From G963664585 sp963664585 (GTDB lineage Bacteria > Bacillota > Clostridia > Oscillospirales > Ruminococcaceae), in contig CAXXEO010000003.1 of NCBI GenBank assembly GCA_963664585.2, forward strand, positions 1 through 55,395: a stretch of 55,395 nucleotides of DNA, read 5' to 3'. Shown here piece after piece: positions 43,648 to 53,442 of this stretch. Under the pieces are notes generated by a model. The model did not search any database, had not been told where the DNA came from, and worked only from the letters and a program-made list of their open reading frames with translations. Numbering within the stretch: the first letter of the stretch is position 1; the number at the start of each line of letters is the position of its first letter. The position numbers were made by a program, and so were the translations under genes.

Positions 43648-44907
43648 ATGGAGAGGCTTCTTCATTATGATGTGGTGGTTGCTGGCGGCGGCTCTGCAGG
43701 CGTCGCCGCTGCAATCGGTGCGGCTCAAACTGGCGCAAAAACCTTGCTTGTCGAGCGCAACCCCTATTTGGGGGGAGAAGCAACTCATTCCAACATTATT
43801 TCGTATTGTGGATTTTATACCCGCGGCAGTCAGCCAGACCTTGTCGTTGGCGGCGTGGGTGCAATGCTTCTGGCTAAAATTGAAAAGCTGGGTGAAACAA
43901 CTGCCCCTGTAATCTCTATTACTGGAAATAATATAATTCCCGTTGATCCAGAGACCGTAAAGTTTGCTCTTGATCAGTTACTGGAAGAGTCATCTGCTGA
44001 TCTTCTGCTTCACTGCCGGGTAATTGGCGTTCGAACAGAAAAAAGAAGAATCATAGCCATAGAATGTATTGATGACGAAGAGCGATTCTTCGTTGAGGCA
44101 GACTCTTTTGTAGATGCTACCGGAGAATCGGCTCTGACCTATCTGGCGGGATGTGAAACGGTCCGCGGTGATGAAAACGGTATCTGTCAGGTTTCCACCA
44201 TGGCCATGCGTATTGACCGGGTGGGGAAAAATGCGGACATTTCCCTCGCAGGACTGGAAAAAGCAGTAAACGCAGGCAAGGTTGCCGGTATTTCTCACCT
44301 GACTAAGGATAAAGGCGGTATCATCCGTAAAGGTGATGACGACATTATTGTTCTCCTGATTCCAAGCTATGCGCACAACGATTTACATTGCAACACCCTA
44401 ACTGCCGCAGAAATGGATACCAGAAGGCAGGCGCAGTCCTATATGAAGGCTTTTCGTCAGTTCATGCCAGGTATGGAGCAAGCACGGTTAATACAAACTG
44501 GTCCCAAAATTGGCATTCGTGAAGGGAGGCGCACCGTAGGTAAGCATATAATCACGGGTGAAGAGGTGCTCTCGCTGAGCAAAACTCCAGAGGTTGTAGC
44601 TCGCTGCGGCTGGTCTCCGGAAATTCATAAGAGCGCAGATATCATGGATGATTATATTAAGCTTCCGGACAACACCTATTTTGAAATACCAATCGGAGCT
44701 TTAAAGGCCCGTGATATCGATAACTTATGGTGTGGTGGAAGAACAATTTCTACTGATCACACAAGTTACGGTGCAGTACGCGTAATGGGTACGGGCTTTG
44801 CAACCGGACATGGTGCAGGTGTTGCTGCTGCCCTCTCCAAAGGGCGGCCAGAATATGACCTCAAGAGCATTCAAGCTGAACTGATACGACAGGGCGCCCT
44901 GTTATAA
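43648..44907 (+). CDS. FAD-dependent oxidoreductase (FAD_oxidored family), copy 1
   Basis: 419 residues, ATG with GGAGG 10 bases upstream. The FAD dinucleotide motif 'VVAGGGSAGVAAAIGAAQTG' opens the protein. 'LLVERNPYLGGEATHSN' follows the first fold unit, 'FVDATGE' marks the family in the middle and 'VMGTGFATGHGAGVAAA' closes the FAD site. There is no membrane segment and no cysteine cluster for iron-sulfur. It is a paralogue of the protein at 52134; both read 'RNPYLGG', 'GPxIGIRExRR' and 'VRVMGTGFATG'. The reaction is unknown; oxidation of an imported substrate is likely. Confidence 0.85.
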   Translation: MERLLHYDVVVAGGGSAGVAAAIGAAQTGAKTLLVERNPYLGGEATHSNIISYCGFYTRGSQPDLVVGGVGAMLLAKIEKLGETTAPVISITGNNIIPVDPETVKFALDQLLEESSADLLLHCRVIGVRTEKRRIIAIECIDDEERFFVEADSFVDATGESALTYLAGCETVRGDENGICQVSTMAMRIDRVGKNADISLAGLEKAVNAGKVAGISHLTKDKGGIIRKGDDDIIVLLIPSYAHNDLHCNTLTAAEMDTRRQAQSYMKAFRQFMPGMEQARLIQTGPKIGIREGRRTVGKHIITGEEVLSLSKTPEVVARCGWSPEIHKSADIMDDYIKLPDNTYFEIPIGALKARDIDNLWCGGRTISTDHTSYGAVRVMGTGFATGHGAGVAAALSKGRPEYDLKSIQAELIRQGALL

Positions 44908-45137
44908 CAACGTATCCGGAAAATTAAGAGATTTATTGGTTATTCGCAACATATTTACAATATAAAATAATCCCAAAACTGGAATGATAAGTTAAAAGTA
45001 CCAAAAACATTGTATTGTAGATCAGCTAAATGATATAGTTAATTTAAACAGAAAACTTCACCATTATTTCCATAAATTGTTAATGTTATTCAAAAGATAA
45101 AATTAAGGCAGACCAAATTATTAAGGAGTGATTCATT

Positions 45138-46316
45138 ATGATGGGAAACACCTTTGGCCGACTGTTCAGAGTGACTACCTGTGGCGAGTCTTACTCAGGC
45201 TGCTTTCGCAAGAGCCCGGAAATACCCCAGGAGCTGTATGGCGGTCTTCTGACCATCGTGGACGGCGTTCCGGCGGGCATAAAGATTACTGCCGAGGCCA
45301 TCCAGGCCGAGCTTGACAAGAGAAAGCCCGGTCAGACTCCCTTGGACTCCCCGCGCAAAGAGAAAGACAGATGCTTCATCTTCTCCGGAGTGATGGAAAA
45401 CCAGCTCTCCACCGGCGGTCCCATTGGCATAGTCATCCCTAACAACGATATCGAGGACATTCATGTGGGCCAGTACCGGGACTATAAGGACAGCATCCGT
45501 CCCGGTCACGCCGAGTATACCTTTTTCAAAAAATATGGCCAGTATACCGACTGGGTGGGCGCGGGCCGTGCCTCCGGCCGTGAGACCGTCAGCCGGGCCG
45601 CCGGCGGCGCCGTAGCCAAGATAGTACTTGATTCCATGGGCATAGATGTTATCGCCTATACCATCGAGTCTCACGGAATAAAAGCCAAGCCCCTTACATA
45701 TGAGGAAGCCAAGGCCAACTACCGCAAGAACGAGCTCAACTGCCCCGATTTAGAGGCTGCCCCCAAAATGATCGAGGACATCCTGAGGGTGAAGGAGATC
45801 GGCGAGACCTGCGGCGGCGTGGTGGAACTTATCGCCACAGGAGTGCCCGCCGGTCTGGGTGAGCCGGTTTTCGACAAACTGGAGGCAACTCTATCTCACG
45901 CTCTCATGTCCATCGGCGCCATCAAAGGCATCGAGTTCGGCGCGGGTTTTGAGGCTACCAGGATGTTGGGCTCTCAGTCTAATGACGAGTCTTATGTGGA
46001 CCCTAAGACCGGCAGAGTAGCATTCTACACCAATCACGCCGGCGGATTTTTGGGTGGTATCTCCAACGGTGATGAGATCCGCATAAAACTGGCCGTCAAG
46101 CCCACCCCCACTGTGTCCGTCAAGCAGCGTGCCGTCAACGTGGGCACCATGAACGACGATGTCCTGGAGCCTATCACCCGCCGGGATGCCTCTCTGCTGC
46201 CCCGCATCTACCCCGTCTGCGAGGCAATGGCAAGGATAGCCATACTTGACTCCCTGATGATGGCCAAGGCCTACCGAGCCGTCACTAATCTGGACGAAAA
46301 ATGGGATAAAATCTGA
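45138..46316 (+). CDS. divergent chorismate synthase homologue, probably not a true AroC
   Basis: 392 residues. Chorismate synthase fold by 'GNTFGRLFRVTT', 'SIRPGHAEYTFFKKYG', 'GAGRASGRETVSRAAGGA' and 'NHAGGFLGGISNGDEI'. True AroC makes chorismate from EPSP with reduced FMN, and its GESHG motif holds a catalytic His. Here the motif reads GESYS (Tyr19), followed by about 13 extra residues ('CFRKSPEIPQELYG') before 'GLLTIVDGVPAG'. The C-terminal RHDPC motif reads RRDAS. The second catalytic His, in RPGHA, is kept. AGGAG lies 9 bases before the ATG (a second ATG follows directly). No aromatic-pathway gene is nearby; it sits between FAD oxidoreductase 1 and importer cluster 4. A different elimination or flavin-dependent reaction is inferred. 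Confidence 0.85.
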   Translation: MMGNTFGRLFRVTTCGESYSGCFRKSPEIPQELYGGLLTIVDGVPAGIKITAEAIQAELDKRKPGQTPLDSPRKEKDRCFIFSGVMENQLSTGGPIGIVIPNNDIEDIHVGQYRDYKDSIRPGHAEYTFFKKYGQYTDWVGAGRASGRETVSRAAGGAVAKIVLDSMGIDVIAYTIESHGIKAKPLTYEEAKANYRKNELNCPDLEAAPKMIEDILRVKEIGETCGGVVELIATGVPAGLGEPVFDKLEATLSHALMSIGAIKGIEFGAGFEATRMLGSQSNDESYVDPKTGRVAFYTNHAGGFLGGISNGDEIRIKLAVKPTPTVSVKQRAVNVGTMNDDVLEPITRRDASLLPRIYPVCEAMARIAILDSLMMAKAYRAVTNLDEKWDKI

Positions 46317-46348
46317 TCGTAGGACAGCATCCGTTCGTAGTACACTGG

Positions 46349-46454
46349 TACAGCCAATTCACTTAAAAACTGGCTATAGTTAGAACGTCATTTTCTTCCC
46401 CCGCCGAAGGCGGGGGAAGAAATCACAAGCTTGTTTTCAAGTAAATCAACTATA
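46349..46454 (+). repeat. 106-bp dispersed palindromic repeat, copy 12
   Basis: Forward copy, left end TACAG, with small changes (AATTCACTT, GTAAATCAACTATA). It lies between the chorismate synthase homologue and the binding-protein gene, ending 36 bases before the latter's start. Confidence 0.92.
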
Positions 46455-46490
46455 CCACTATAAACCTTAATACAAACAAGGAGGAAGAAA

Positions 46491-48050
46491 ATGAGCGCAA
46501 AACATGTAATTTCCCTGCTGTTGGCCGTGATCATGCTGGTAGGGCTTACCGCCTGTGGAGGCAGCTCCGCATCCAGCGCCCCCGCATCCAGTGCCTCCGC
46601 TTCCAGCAAAACTTCCGCAGGTACTGCAACTAAGGACACTCTGCTGGTAGCCCTCCAGTCTGAGCCTGCGTCCATTGATCCTTATGCCCAGTCCAGTGAG
46701 ACCGGCTTCAACGCCGCCAGCACCATTTTTGAGTCCCTGATTAAGAACGTGGACGGCAAACTGGTTCCCTGGCTGGCCACCAGTTGGGAAATGGTGGACA
46801 CCACTACCATCCGCTTCAAGCTTCGTGACAATGTATACTTCCATGACGGCAATAAGATGACAGCCGAGGACGTACGCTTCACCCTGGTGAAGGGCGCCGA
46901 GAGTTCCTTCACCAAGACCATATTTGGCTGCATCGACGTAAAGAACACCAAGGCCATTGATAACACCACAGTCGAAGTCAAGCTTCTGTATGCTTATGCA
47001 CCTCTGCTTGAGGCTCTTGCATCCTACAGAGGTGCCATCTTATCCAAGGCCTCTTATGAGTCCAAGGGCGCCGAAGCCTTTGGCCGTGCTCCCGTCGGCA
47101 CCGGCCCCATGATGTTCAAAAATTGGGTCGTCGGAGATCGTATCGAGCTTGTCAGCTTTGACAAGTACTGGGGAAAGAAGCCCGCTTTCAACAAACTGAC
47201 TTTCAGAATCATCCTTGAGGCCTCCTCTCGCAGCATCGAGCTGGAGACCGGCGGTGTCGACATAAGCTTCCAGCTTGCTCCCGCAGACTGGACCCGTATC
47301 CAAAAGAACGAAAAGACACAGCTCCTCTCCGGCACGTCCATGAGCATGGCTTATCTTTGCTTCAACAACTCCATCGCCCCCTTTGACAATGTCCTTGTGC
47401 GCAAGGGTCTTGCTTATGGCATCAACGTAGCGGCTGTAGCCAAGACCGCATGGCAGGGTCAAGCTGAGGCTGCCGACAGCTTTTTAGCCAAGAGCATCCC
47501 TGGCTACAAGAAGGAAGGCCCCTGGGAGTACAACCCCACAAAGGCCAAGGAGCTGCTAACCCAGGCCGGTTACCCCAATGGCTTGGAGGTCAAATTTATC
47601 ACCTTTGAGCAGCAGTACTACCGTTCTGCTTGTGAGGTCATCCAGAGTATGTGGAAGGAAATTGGCGTCAAATGTACCATCGAGGTTGTTGACCTGGCCA
47701 CATTCACCGCCATGAACAACAGCGGAAAGCTGCCTCTGACTGTTATGGCCAACGGTGCCGTCATCCCCGACCCCGACATCGCTCTTCTTGCATGGCCTAC
47801 TTTCCGAACCATCTCCCTGCGCCATAATGACAAGCACGTTGATGAGCTTTTGGAGAAGGGCAAATCTGTATACGCCATGAAGGATCGTATTCCCGTATAC
47901 CAGGAGCTGCAGGATTACCTTTGGGATAAGCTCTATCTGCTGCCCCTTGCATACCCTACCACAGCATACGGAGCCAGCTCCAACATCACTAATATTGTAT
48001 TTGACGCAGGCGCCGTGCCCGACCTGACCGGCATTCAGTTTAAGAAATAA
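46491..48050 (+). CDS. peptide ABC transporter substrate-binding lipoprotein, cluster 4
   Basis: 519 residues, SBP family 5. Lipobox LTAC with Cys22, then a long Ser/Ala linker. 'LLVALQSEPASIDPYAQS' and 'VYFHDGNKMTAEDVRFTL' are family signatures. AAGGAGG precedes the ATG. It is closest in pattern to the cluster 1 protein ('SRSIELETGGVDISF' here, 'SRAIELETGGIDVAF' there). Confidence 0.93.
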   Translation: MSAKHVISLLLAVIMLVGLTACGGSSASSAPASSASASSKTSAGTATKDTLLVALQSEPASIDPYAQSSETGFNAASTIFESLIKNVDGKLVPWLATSWEMVDTTTIRFKLRDNVYFHDGNKMTAEDVRFTLVKGAESSFTKTIFGCIDVKNTKAIDNTTVEVKLLYAYAPLLEALASYRGAILSKASYESKGAEAFGRAPVGTGPMMFKNWVVGDRIELVSFDKYWGKKPAFNKLTFRIILEASSRSIELETGGVDISFQLAPADWTRIQKNEKTQLLSGTSMSMAYLCFNNSIAPFDNVLVRKGLAYGINVAAVAKTAWQGQAEAADSFLAKSIPGYKKEGPWEYNPTKAKELLTQAGYPNGLEVKFITFEQQYYRSACEVIQSMWKEIGVKCTIEVVDLATFTAMNNSGKLPLTVMANGAVIPDPDIALLAWPTFRTISLRHNDKHVDELLEKGKSVYAMKDRIPVYQELQDYLWDKLYLLPLAYPTTAYGASSNITNIVFDAGAVPDLTGIQFKK

Positions 48051-48100
48051 TCACCCCTACAGCAGATAGACATCGACTAACTGCCTAATATTAAAGCTTG

Positions 48101-48133
48101 GGCGGCGGCAACGAACACTGGTTTGCCGCCGCC
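48101..48133 (+). terminator. intercistronic hairpin after binding-protein gene 4
   Basis: Perfect 11-bp arms GGCGGCGGCAA and TTGCCGCCGCC around 'cgaacactggt', 50 bases past the stop. No T-run follows. Confidence 0.62.
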
Positions 48134-48231
48134 TAACCTCTCTGTCAAGTATGGACAGCAATGGACTAGTAAGCAATACGCATCCCCCTTTATAATCGGA
48201 TACAGTATTGCTGTAGAAGGAGCATTGAACT

Positions 48232-49233
48232 ATGCTGCGATATGTTATTAAACGAATCATTGTTACCATTCCGGTACTGTTGGGCGTTACGCTTGTTATT
48301 TTTTCGCTCTTATACTTCACGCCCGGCGACCCTGCACGCCTTATTCTGGGCGATATCGCCACCGAGAAGGATGTAGAGGCTCTCCGCGAGGAAATGGGCC
48401 TCAATGGGTCGTTCTTTGAACAGTATCTATCCTATCTGGGCGGTCTCTTAAAGGGCGACATGGGAACATCCTATGTCACCAAGCTACCTGTAAATACGGA
48501 AATAATGTCCAGGCTGCCGATCACGGCACGTATAGCCTTTTTTTGTTGTCTCTTTGCGGTAATTATTGGAATTCCAGTAGGCATCATCTCTGCGGTAAGA
48601 CAATATTCCCTAATTGACAGCATTACCAGGGTACTGGCTCTTTTGGGAATAACCATGCCCAGCTTCTGGCTGGCGCTCCTGTTGGTGCTGCTTTTTTCCG
48701 TCAATCTGGGGTGGCTGCCCGCCTCGGGACTTTATGGTCCTGTCTACTACATCATGCCTATTATAAGCATCAGCGCCGTCTCGATTGCCACAATCACCCG
48801 CACCACCCGCTCCAGTATGCTGGAGGTTATCAGACAGGACTATATCCGTACAGCTCGTGCCAAAGGGCAGTCGGAAACTATAATTATTTTTAAGCATGCC
48901 CTCAAGAACGCCCTCATCCCCATCCTCACCATCGTGGGCATCCAGTTTGCCGGTGGTTTGGGAGGTGCCGTGGTCAACGAGCAGGTGTTCGCCATACCTG
49001 GCATAGGCAAGATGATGGTGGATGCCATCAAGGCAAGAAACTATCCCTTGGTACAGGGCGGCGTTCTTGTGATTGCCATCATGTACAGTATGGTCAACTT
49101 GCTTGTTGACATTTTGTACGCCTATGTTGACCCCCGCATAAAATCCCAGTACGCAAGGAAAAAGGAGCCGCCCAAGGTGGTGGTGGCAGGAGCCGCACCT
49201 GAATCCGCTTCTGATAAGGCGGTGAAAGAATGA
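48232..49233 (+). CDS. peptide ABC transporter permease, DppB-like, cluster 4
   Basis: 333 residues. 'FTPGDPARLILGDIATEKD' near residue 29 and the loop 'YIRTARAKGQSETIIIFKHA' are DppB features, very close to those of cluster 1. A tail of about 25 residues rich in Lys, Pro and Ala follows the last helix. The gene overlaps the next by 4 bases (ATGA). Confidence 0.93.
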   Translation: MLRYVIKRIIVTIPVLLGVTLVIFSLLYFTPGDPARLILGDIATEKDVEALREEMGLNGSFFEQYLSYLGGLLKGDMGTSYVTKLPVNTEIMSRLPITARIAFFCCLFAVIIGIPVGIISAVRQYSLIDSITRVLALLGITMPSFWLALLLVLLFSVNLGWLPASGLYGPVYYIMPIISISAVSIATITRTTRSSMLEVIRQDYIRTARAKGQSETIIIFKHALKNALIPILTIVGIQFAGGLGGAVVNEQVFAIPGIGKMMVDAIKARNYPLVQGGVLVIAIMYSMVNLLVDILYAYVDPRIKSQYARKKEPPKVVVAGAAPESASDKAVKE

Positions 49234-50120
49234 ATACTGAATTTACAGACGTATATGAACCAGAGGTACAAACAAAAAAACGCAGTCAACTGACAGAGGT
49301 TTGGAAACGGCTCTGCAAAAACCCTCTGGCCATGATGGGACTTATCACACTTGTATTGTTGGTGCTTGTGGCAATATTTGCCGATGTGCTGGCCCCCTAC
49401 CCCTATGACAAGCAGAACTATGATGCCATACTCGAATTTCCAAGCAGGTTACATATTATGGGCACCGACGAGTTCGGCCGCGATATATTCAGCCGAGTCA
49501 TACAGGGTAGTCGTATCTCACTGCGCATCGGCTTTATATCCCTCTCAGGAGGCGCTCTCATGGGCTGTATTATAGGCTCTATCGCCGGTTTTTTCGGTGG
49601 CGCGGTGGACATAACGATCATGCGTTTATCTGACGTCCTCATGGCCATACCCAGAACGGTTTTGGCCATAGCCATTGCCTCCACCTTGGGGCCGGGGCTC
49701 AACAGTGCCATGATTGCCGTGGCGGTAAGCTCGGTGCCAAACTTCGCCCGTGTTGTGCGGGCCTCCACCCTCACCGTCAAGGATCAGGAATTTGTGGAGG
49801 CGGCCCGGGCGATAGGAGCCAGCAACACCCGCATCATCTCCCGACACATTGTGCCCAACATTCTAGCCCCCATCATCGTGCAGGCTACCCTGGGCGTGGG
49901 AACCGCGATTTTGCTGGCCGCCTCACTGAGCTTCCTCGGGTTGGGGATCCAGCCGCCTACACCCGAGTGGGGTGGCATGCTCTCTACCGCCAGAACCTTT
50001 ATGCGCGACTACAGCTACATGGTCATATCCCCGGGTATCGCTATCATGCTTACAGTGCTTGCGCTTAATCTGTTCGGAGACGGCCTGCGGGATGCACTTG
50101 ATCCCAAGCTGAAGAAATAG
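49230..50120 (+). CDS. peptide ABC transporter permease, DppC-like, cluster 4
   Basis: 296 residues, translationally coupled to the previous gene. 'MGTDEFGRDIFSRVIQGSRI' and 'EAARAIGASNTRIISRH' are DppC features, and 'GLGIQPPTPEWGGML' precedes the last helix. Confidence 0.93.
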   Translation: MNTEFTDVYEPEVQTKKRSQLTEVWKRLCKNPLAMMGLITLVLLVLVAIFADVLAPYPYDKQNYDAILEFPSRLHIMGTDEFGRDIFSRVIQGSRISLRIGFISLSGGALMGCIIGSIAGFFGGAVDITIMRLSDVLMAIPRTVLAIAIASTLGPGLNSAMIAVAVSSVPNFARVVRASTLTVKDQEFVEAARAIGASNTRIISRHIVPNILAPIIVQATLGVGTAILLAASLSFLGLGIQPPTPEWGGMLSTARTFMRDYSYMVISPGIAIMLTVLALNLFGDGLRDALDPKLKK

Positions 50121-50132
50121 GGAGAACACAAG

Positions 50133-51113
50133 ATGGAGAACAATAAGCTTTTATCAGTACAAAACCTGACCATCCATTATCTAACCGATAACGGTGTCGT
50201 CAAAGCGGTCAATGATATCAGTTTCGAACTTGATAGGGGTGAAACACTGGGTCTGGTGGGAGAAACAGGCGCCGGTAAGACCACCACCGCGCTGGGCCTC
50301 ATGAGTCTGGTACCCAACCCTCCAGGAAAAATTATAAGTGGCAAGATACTCTTTAACGGCAAAAATCTGCTCAAGGCCAACAAGCTGCAGATGCGCATGA
50401 GCCGGGGTAAGGACCTGTCGATGATATTCCAAGACCCCATGACATCCCTAAACCCGGTGCTCACCGTGGGGGAACAGATAGCCGAGGTTGTCCGGCTCCA
50501 CGATAAGCTTTCCCACGCCGACGCCAACGCTAAGGCAGCGGAAATGCTGCAGATGGTGGGTATTCCTTGCGATCGTATGGACGAGTATCCTCATCAGTTT
50601 TCCGGCGGTATGAAGCAGCGCGTGGTCATCGCCATAGCCCTCGCGTGCAACCCTCATCTGATCATCGCCGACGAGCCCACCACGGCATTGGACGTCACCA
50701 TTCAGGCACAGGTTCTCTCCCTTATGCGCGAGCTCCAGCAGAAGTTCAACACCGCGATGATCCTCATCACCCATGATCTGGGCGTGGTGGCCGAGACCTG
50801 CGACAAGGTGGCTGTCATGTACGCAGGGCAGATAGTGGAGAGCGGCACCATCGAGGATATCTATGATAATACCAAGCACCCCTATACCAAGGGACTTTTC
50901 GGATCTTTGCCCAACCTGAGCAGTAAGGTACGCCGGCTCAATCCCATCTATGGATTGATGCCCGACCCCTCAAACCTGCCCAGTGGTTGTCCCTTCCACC
51001 CCAGGTGCAAGGAAAGGATACCCGGTTGTGACACGGTGATGCCAGAAAGCATTGAGGTGGCACCAGGACACTGTGTCAGATGTCTGATCTACAAAGACCA
51101 GTTGGAAGGCTGA
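50133..51113 (+). CDS. peptide ABC transporter ATPase, OppD/DppD-like, cluster 4
   Basis: 326 residues. Walker A 'GETGAGKTT', 'IFQDPMTSLNP', signature 'FSGGMKQRV' and Walker B 'LIIADEPTTALD' are intact. The C-terminus 'LPSGCPFHPRCKERIPGC' keeps the cysteine region. A small hairpin lies between it and the OppF-like gene. Confidence 0.94.
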   Translation: MENNKLLSVQNLTIHYLTDNGVVKAVNDISFELDRGETLGLVGETGAGKTTTALGLMSLVPNPPGKIISGKILFNGKNLLKANKLQMRMSRGKDLSMIFQDPMTSLNPVLTVGEQIAEVVRLHDKLSHADANAKAAEMLQMVGIPCDRMDEYPHQFSGGMKQRVVIAIALACNPHLIIADEPTTALDVTIQAQVLSLMRELQQKFNTAMILITHDLGVVAETCDKVAVMYAGQIVESGTIEDIYDNTKHPYTKGLFGSLPNLSSKVRRLNPIYGLMPDPSNLPSGCPFHPRCKERIPGCDTVMPESIEVAPGHCVRCLIYKDQLEG

Positions 51114-51130
51114 CAGCCTTTTAAATGACA

Positions 51131-51151
51131 GCCCGACTTTTTTGCTCGGGC
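51131..51151 (+). terminator. small hairpin between OppD and OppF genes of cluster 4
   Basis: GCCCGA (51131-51136) and TCGGGC (51146-51151) enclose 'cttttttgc'. It is short and lies inside the operon, so it is more likely a processing or attenuation stem than a terminator. Confidence 0.35.
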
Positions 51152-51169
51152 GATCAATCGGAGGATACA

Positions 51170-52129
51170 ATGGACAATTTGCTTGAAGTAAGAGACCTTA
51201 AAAAGTTCTTTAAAACCCCCCGGGGCATGCTGCACGCCGTTGACGGGATCAGTTTCTCCATTGGCCAAGGCAAAACTTTGGGAGTCGTAGGTGAATCCGG
51301 CTGTGGAAAGTCCACACTGGGACGGGTCATCATCCGCCTGTTGGACGCCACAGAGGGCACTGTAATTTTTGACGGTGAGAATATCACCGACACCAAGCAC
51401 ACCCATGAGCTGCGCCGCAAGATGCAAATCATATTTCAGGATCCCTTTTCTTCCCTTAACCCCAGAATGACTGTGGGCGAAATCATCGGCGAACCTCTGG
51501 TCATTCATCATATCTGCCACGGAAAGGCCGAAATCGAAAAGCGCGTTGCGGAGCTGATGAAGACGGTGGGCCTGGCCAGCCGGTTTATCAATTCCTATCC
51601 TCATGAGCTGGATGGCGGCCGCCGTCAGCGTATCGGCATAGCCCGGGCGCTTGCTCTTGATCCAAAGTTTATCGTCTGCGACGAGCCAGTTTCGGCACTG
51701 GATGTTTCTATCCAGGCCCAGATACTCAACCTGATGCAAGATTTGCAGGAGCAGAAGGGTTTCGCCTATTTATTCATTACCCATGACCTTTCGGTGGTAA
51801 AGCATATCTCCAACCAAATCATGGTTATGTACTTGGGCGTCATGGTGGAAATGAGCGAATCTGACGAGCTGTTTGAAAACCCCCTGCACCCCTACACCAA
51901 AGCCCTCCTGTCCGCCATACCTGAGCCAACCAGCCACCGCACGAAGCAACGCAAGCTGCTGAGGGGCGAAATCACCTCCCCCATAGAGCCAAAGCCGGGA
52001 TGCCGTTTTGCTGCCCGCTGCGAGTATGCCAAGACGGAGTGCTTCAACGCCGACCCGGTGCTGCAAGAGATCCGCCCCGGCCATTTTATAGCCTGTCATT
52101 TTGTCAAAGAAATCAACAGTATTGGGTGA
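51170..52129 (+). CDS. peptide ABC transporter ATPase, OppF/DppF-like, cluster 4
   Basis: 319 residues from the ATG with GGAGG 5 bases upstream; the frame is open further up, through the small hairpin. Walker A 'GESGCGKST', signature 'LDGGRRQRIGIARAL' and Walker B 'FIVCDEPVSALD' are intact. 'PKPGCRFAARCEYAKTEC' ends the protein. The next gene starts 5 bases past the stop. Confidence 0.93.
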   Translation: MDNLLEVRDLKKFFKTPRGMLHAVDGISFSIGQGKTLGVVGESGCGKSTLGRVIIRLLDATEGTVIFDGENITDTKHTHELRRKMQIIFQDPFSSLNPRMTVGEIIGEPLVIHHICHGKAEIEKRVAELMKTVGLASRFINSYPHELDGGRRQRIGIARALALDPKFIVCDEPVSALDVSIQAQILNLMQDLQEQKGFAYLFITHDLSVVKHISNQIMVMYLGVMVEMSESDELFENPLHPYTKALLSAIPEPTSHRTKQRKLLRGEITSPIEPKPGCRFAARCEYAKTECFNADPVLQEIRPGHFIACHFVKEINSIG

Positions 52130-52133
52130 AATT

Positions 52134-53405
52134 ATGCGAAGTGAAACAGAACGTCGGTATCAATATGACGTAGTGGTGGTGGGTGGCGGCGCTGCCGGCT
52201 TTGCCGCGGCGTTGGGAGCCTCTGCCGCCGGCGCAAAGACCTTGCTGATAGAGAGAAACCCTTATCTCGGTGGCATCGGCACCCATTCCGGCATGGCTTG
52301 CTTTTGCGGCTTTTACTCCAATTCCACACCACCAGTCCCTCTGGTAGGCGGTGTGGGTCGTATGGTGGTGGAGCGTTTGGAGGCACTAGGTGAGGTGATG
52401 GAACCCTATCGCAGCGCCTTCTCTCATATTCTGATCGATTTTGATATTGAAATGCTTAAATACGCTCTGGATTGTCTCATTGAGAAATCCGGTGTCACCA
52501 TGCTATTGGAGAGCCATATGATATCCGCCGAGGTAAACGACCGGGTGATCACCAATATCACCTGTGCCGACGACGAGGGACTTTTCACCGTCTCCGCTCA
52601 CGTCTTTGTGGACGCCACCGGCGATGCTAATCTTGCCCATCTGGCCGGGGTCGAGACAGTATTCGGTGAGGACGGCAAGGTGCAGATGGCCTCGCTGGTA
52701 CTGTGGATAGGCGGCATCGATCGGAACGCCGAGTATAAGCAGGAGGAGTTAGAGACGGCCATCATAAAGGCCAAAGAGGCGGGGATCGGGCCGCTAACCA
52801 AGAGCAAAGCAATTGCCTGGATAGCCACAAAGGGTGATCGGGCACGCTTTGCGCTACCCAATTACGCTCTTAAGGGTCTGGATGCCGAGAACCTTACCCA
52901 CGCCGCCTGCGACACCCGGAAACAGGCGCAGGCCTATGTGAATGCTCTGCGCACCTATATGCCTGGCATGGAAAACTGCTACCTTGCTCAAAGCGGTCCC
53001 CGGATAGGCATCCGGGAATCGCGGCGGGTGGTATGTCAGAAACTGCTGCGCAATGAGGATGCCATGAAGGGCGTGAAACCTCAGGACAGTATTGCCCGCA
53101 GCGGGTGGCCCTTTGAGATACACGACAGACTGGACATGGCGTCCAGCGACGGACATGTTGAAGATCACTCCTACTTCGGGATACCCCTCGGGTGTCTCAA
53201 GGCGGTCGACACCCCGAATCTTTGGTGCGCTGGGCGTAATATTTATGTTGATCGTCAGACACTGGGCTCGGTAAGGGTAATGGGGACAGGCTTCGCAACA
53301 GGTCAAGCGGCCGGCGTGGCCGCGGCTTTGACTGGGAGCTCTGCCGATTACGATATCGAAGCCATCCAAAAGGAACTTCTACGACAGGGCGCAATACCAC
53401 TTTGA
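52134..53405 (+). CDS. FAD-dependent oxidoreductase (FAD_oxidored family), copy 2
   Basis: 423 residues. 'VVVVGGGAAGFAAALGASAAG' (cited here as 'VVVGGGAAGFAAALGASAAG') is the FAD motif, followed by 'LLIERNPYLGGIGTHSGM'. 'FVDATGDANLAHLAG' and 'VRVMGTGFATGQAAGVAAA' complete the FAD site. It follows the OppF gene after 4 bases, so it is transcribed with the importer. Its paralogue at 43648 stands alone under the LysR promoter. Two such paralogues around one importer suggest successive or alternative oxidation steps on the imported compound. Confidence 0.86.
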   Translation: MRSETERRYQYDVVVVGGGAAGFAAALGASAAGAKTLLIERNPYLGGIGTHSGMACFCGFYSNSTPPVPLVGGVGRMVVERLEALGEVMEPYRSAFSHILIDFDIEMLKYALDCLIEKSGVTMLLESHMISAEVNDRVITNITCADDEGLFTVSAHVFVDATGDANLAHLAGVETVFGEDGKVQMASLVLWIGGIDRNAEYKQEELETAIIKAKEAGIGPLTKSKAIAWIATKGDRARFALPNYALKGLDAENLTHAACDTRKQAQAYVNALRTYMPGMENCYLAQSGPRIGIRESRRVVCQKLLRNEDAMKGVKPQDSIARSGWPFEIHDRLDMASSDGHVEDHSYFGIPLGCLKAVDTPNLWCAGRNIYVDRQTLGSVRVMGTGFATGQAAGVAAALTGSSADYDIEAIQKELLRQGAIPL

Positions 53406-53442
53406 TTGCGAACTTATGCGCAAAAGAAAGGGAGCAGGACTT

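Noticed and set aside
45138..46316. Calling the gene aroC outright
   Set aside because: The catalytic GESH histidine and the RHDPC motif are changed and there is no aromatic-pathway context, so the symbol would mislead.
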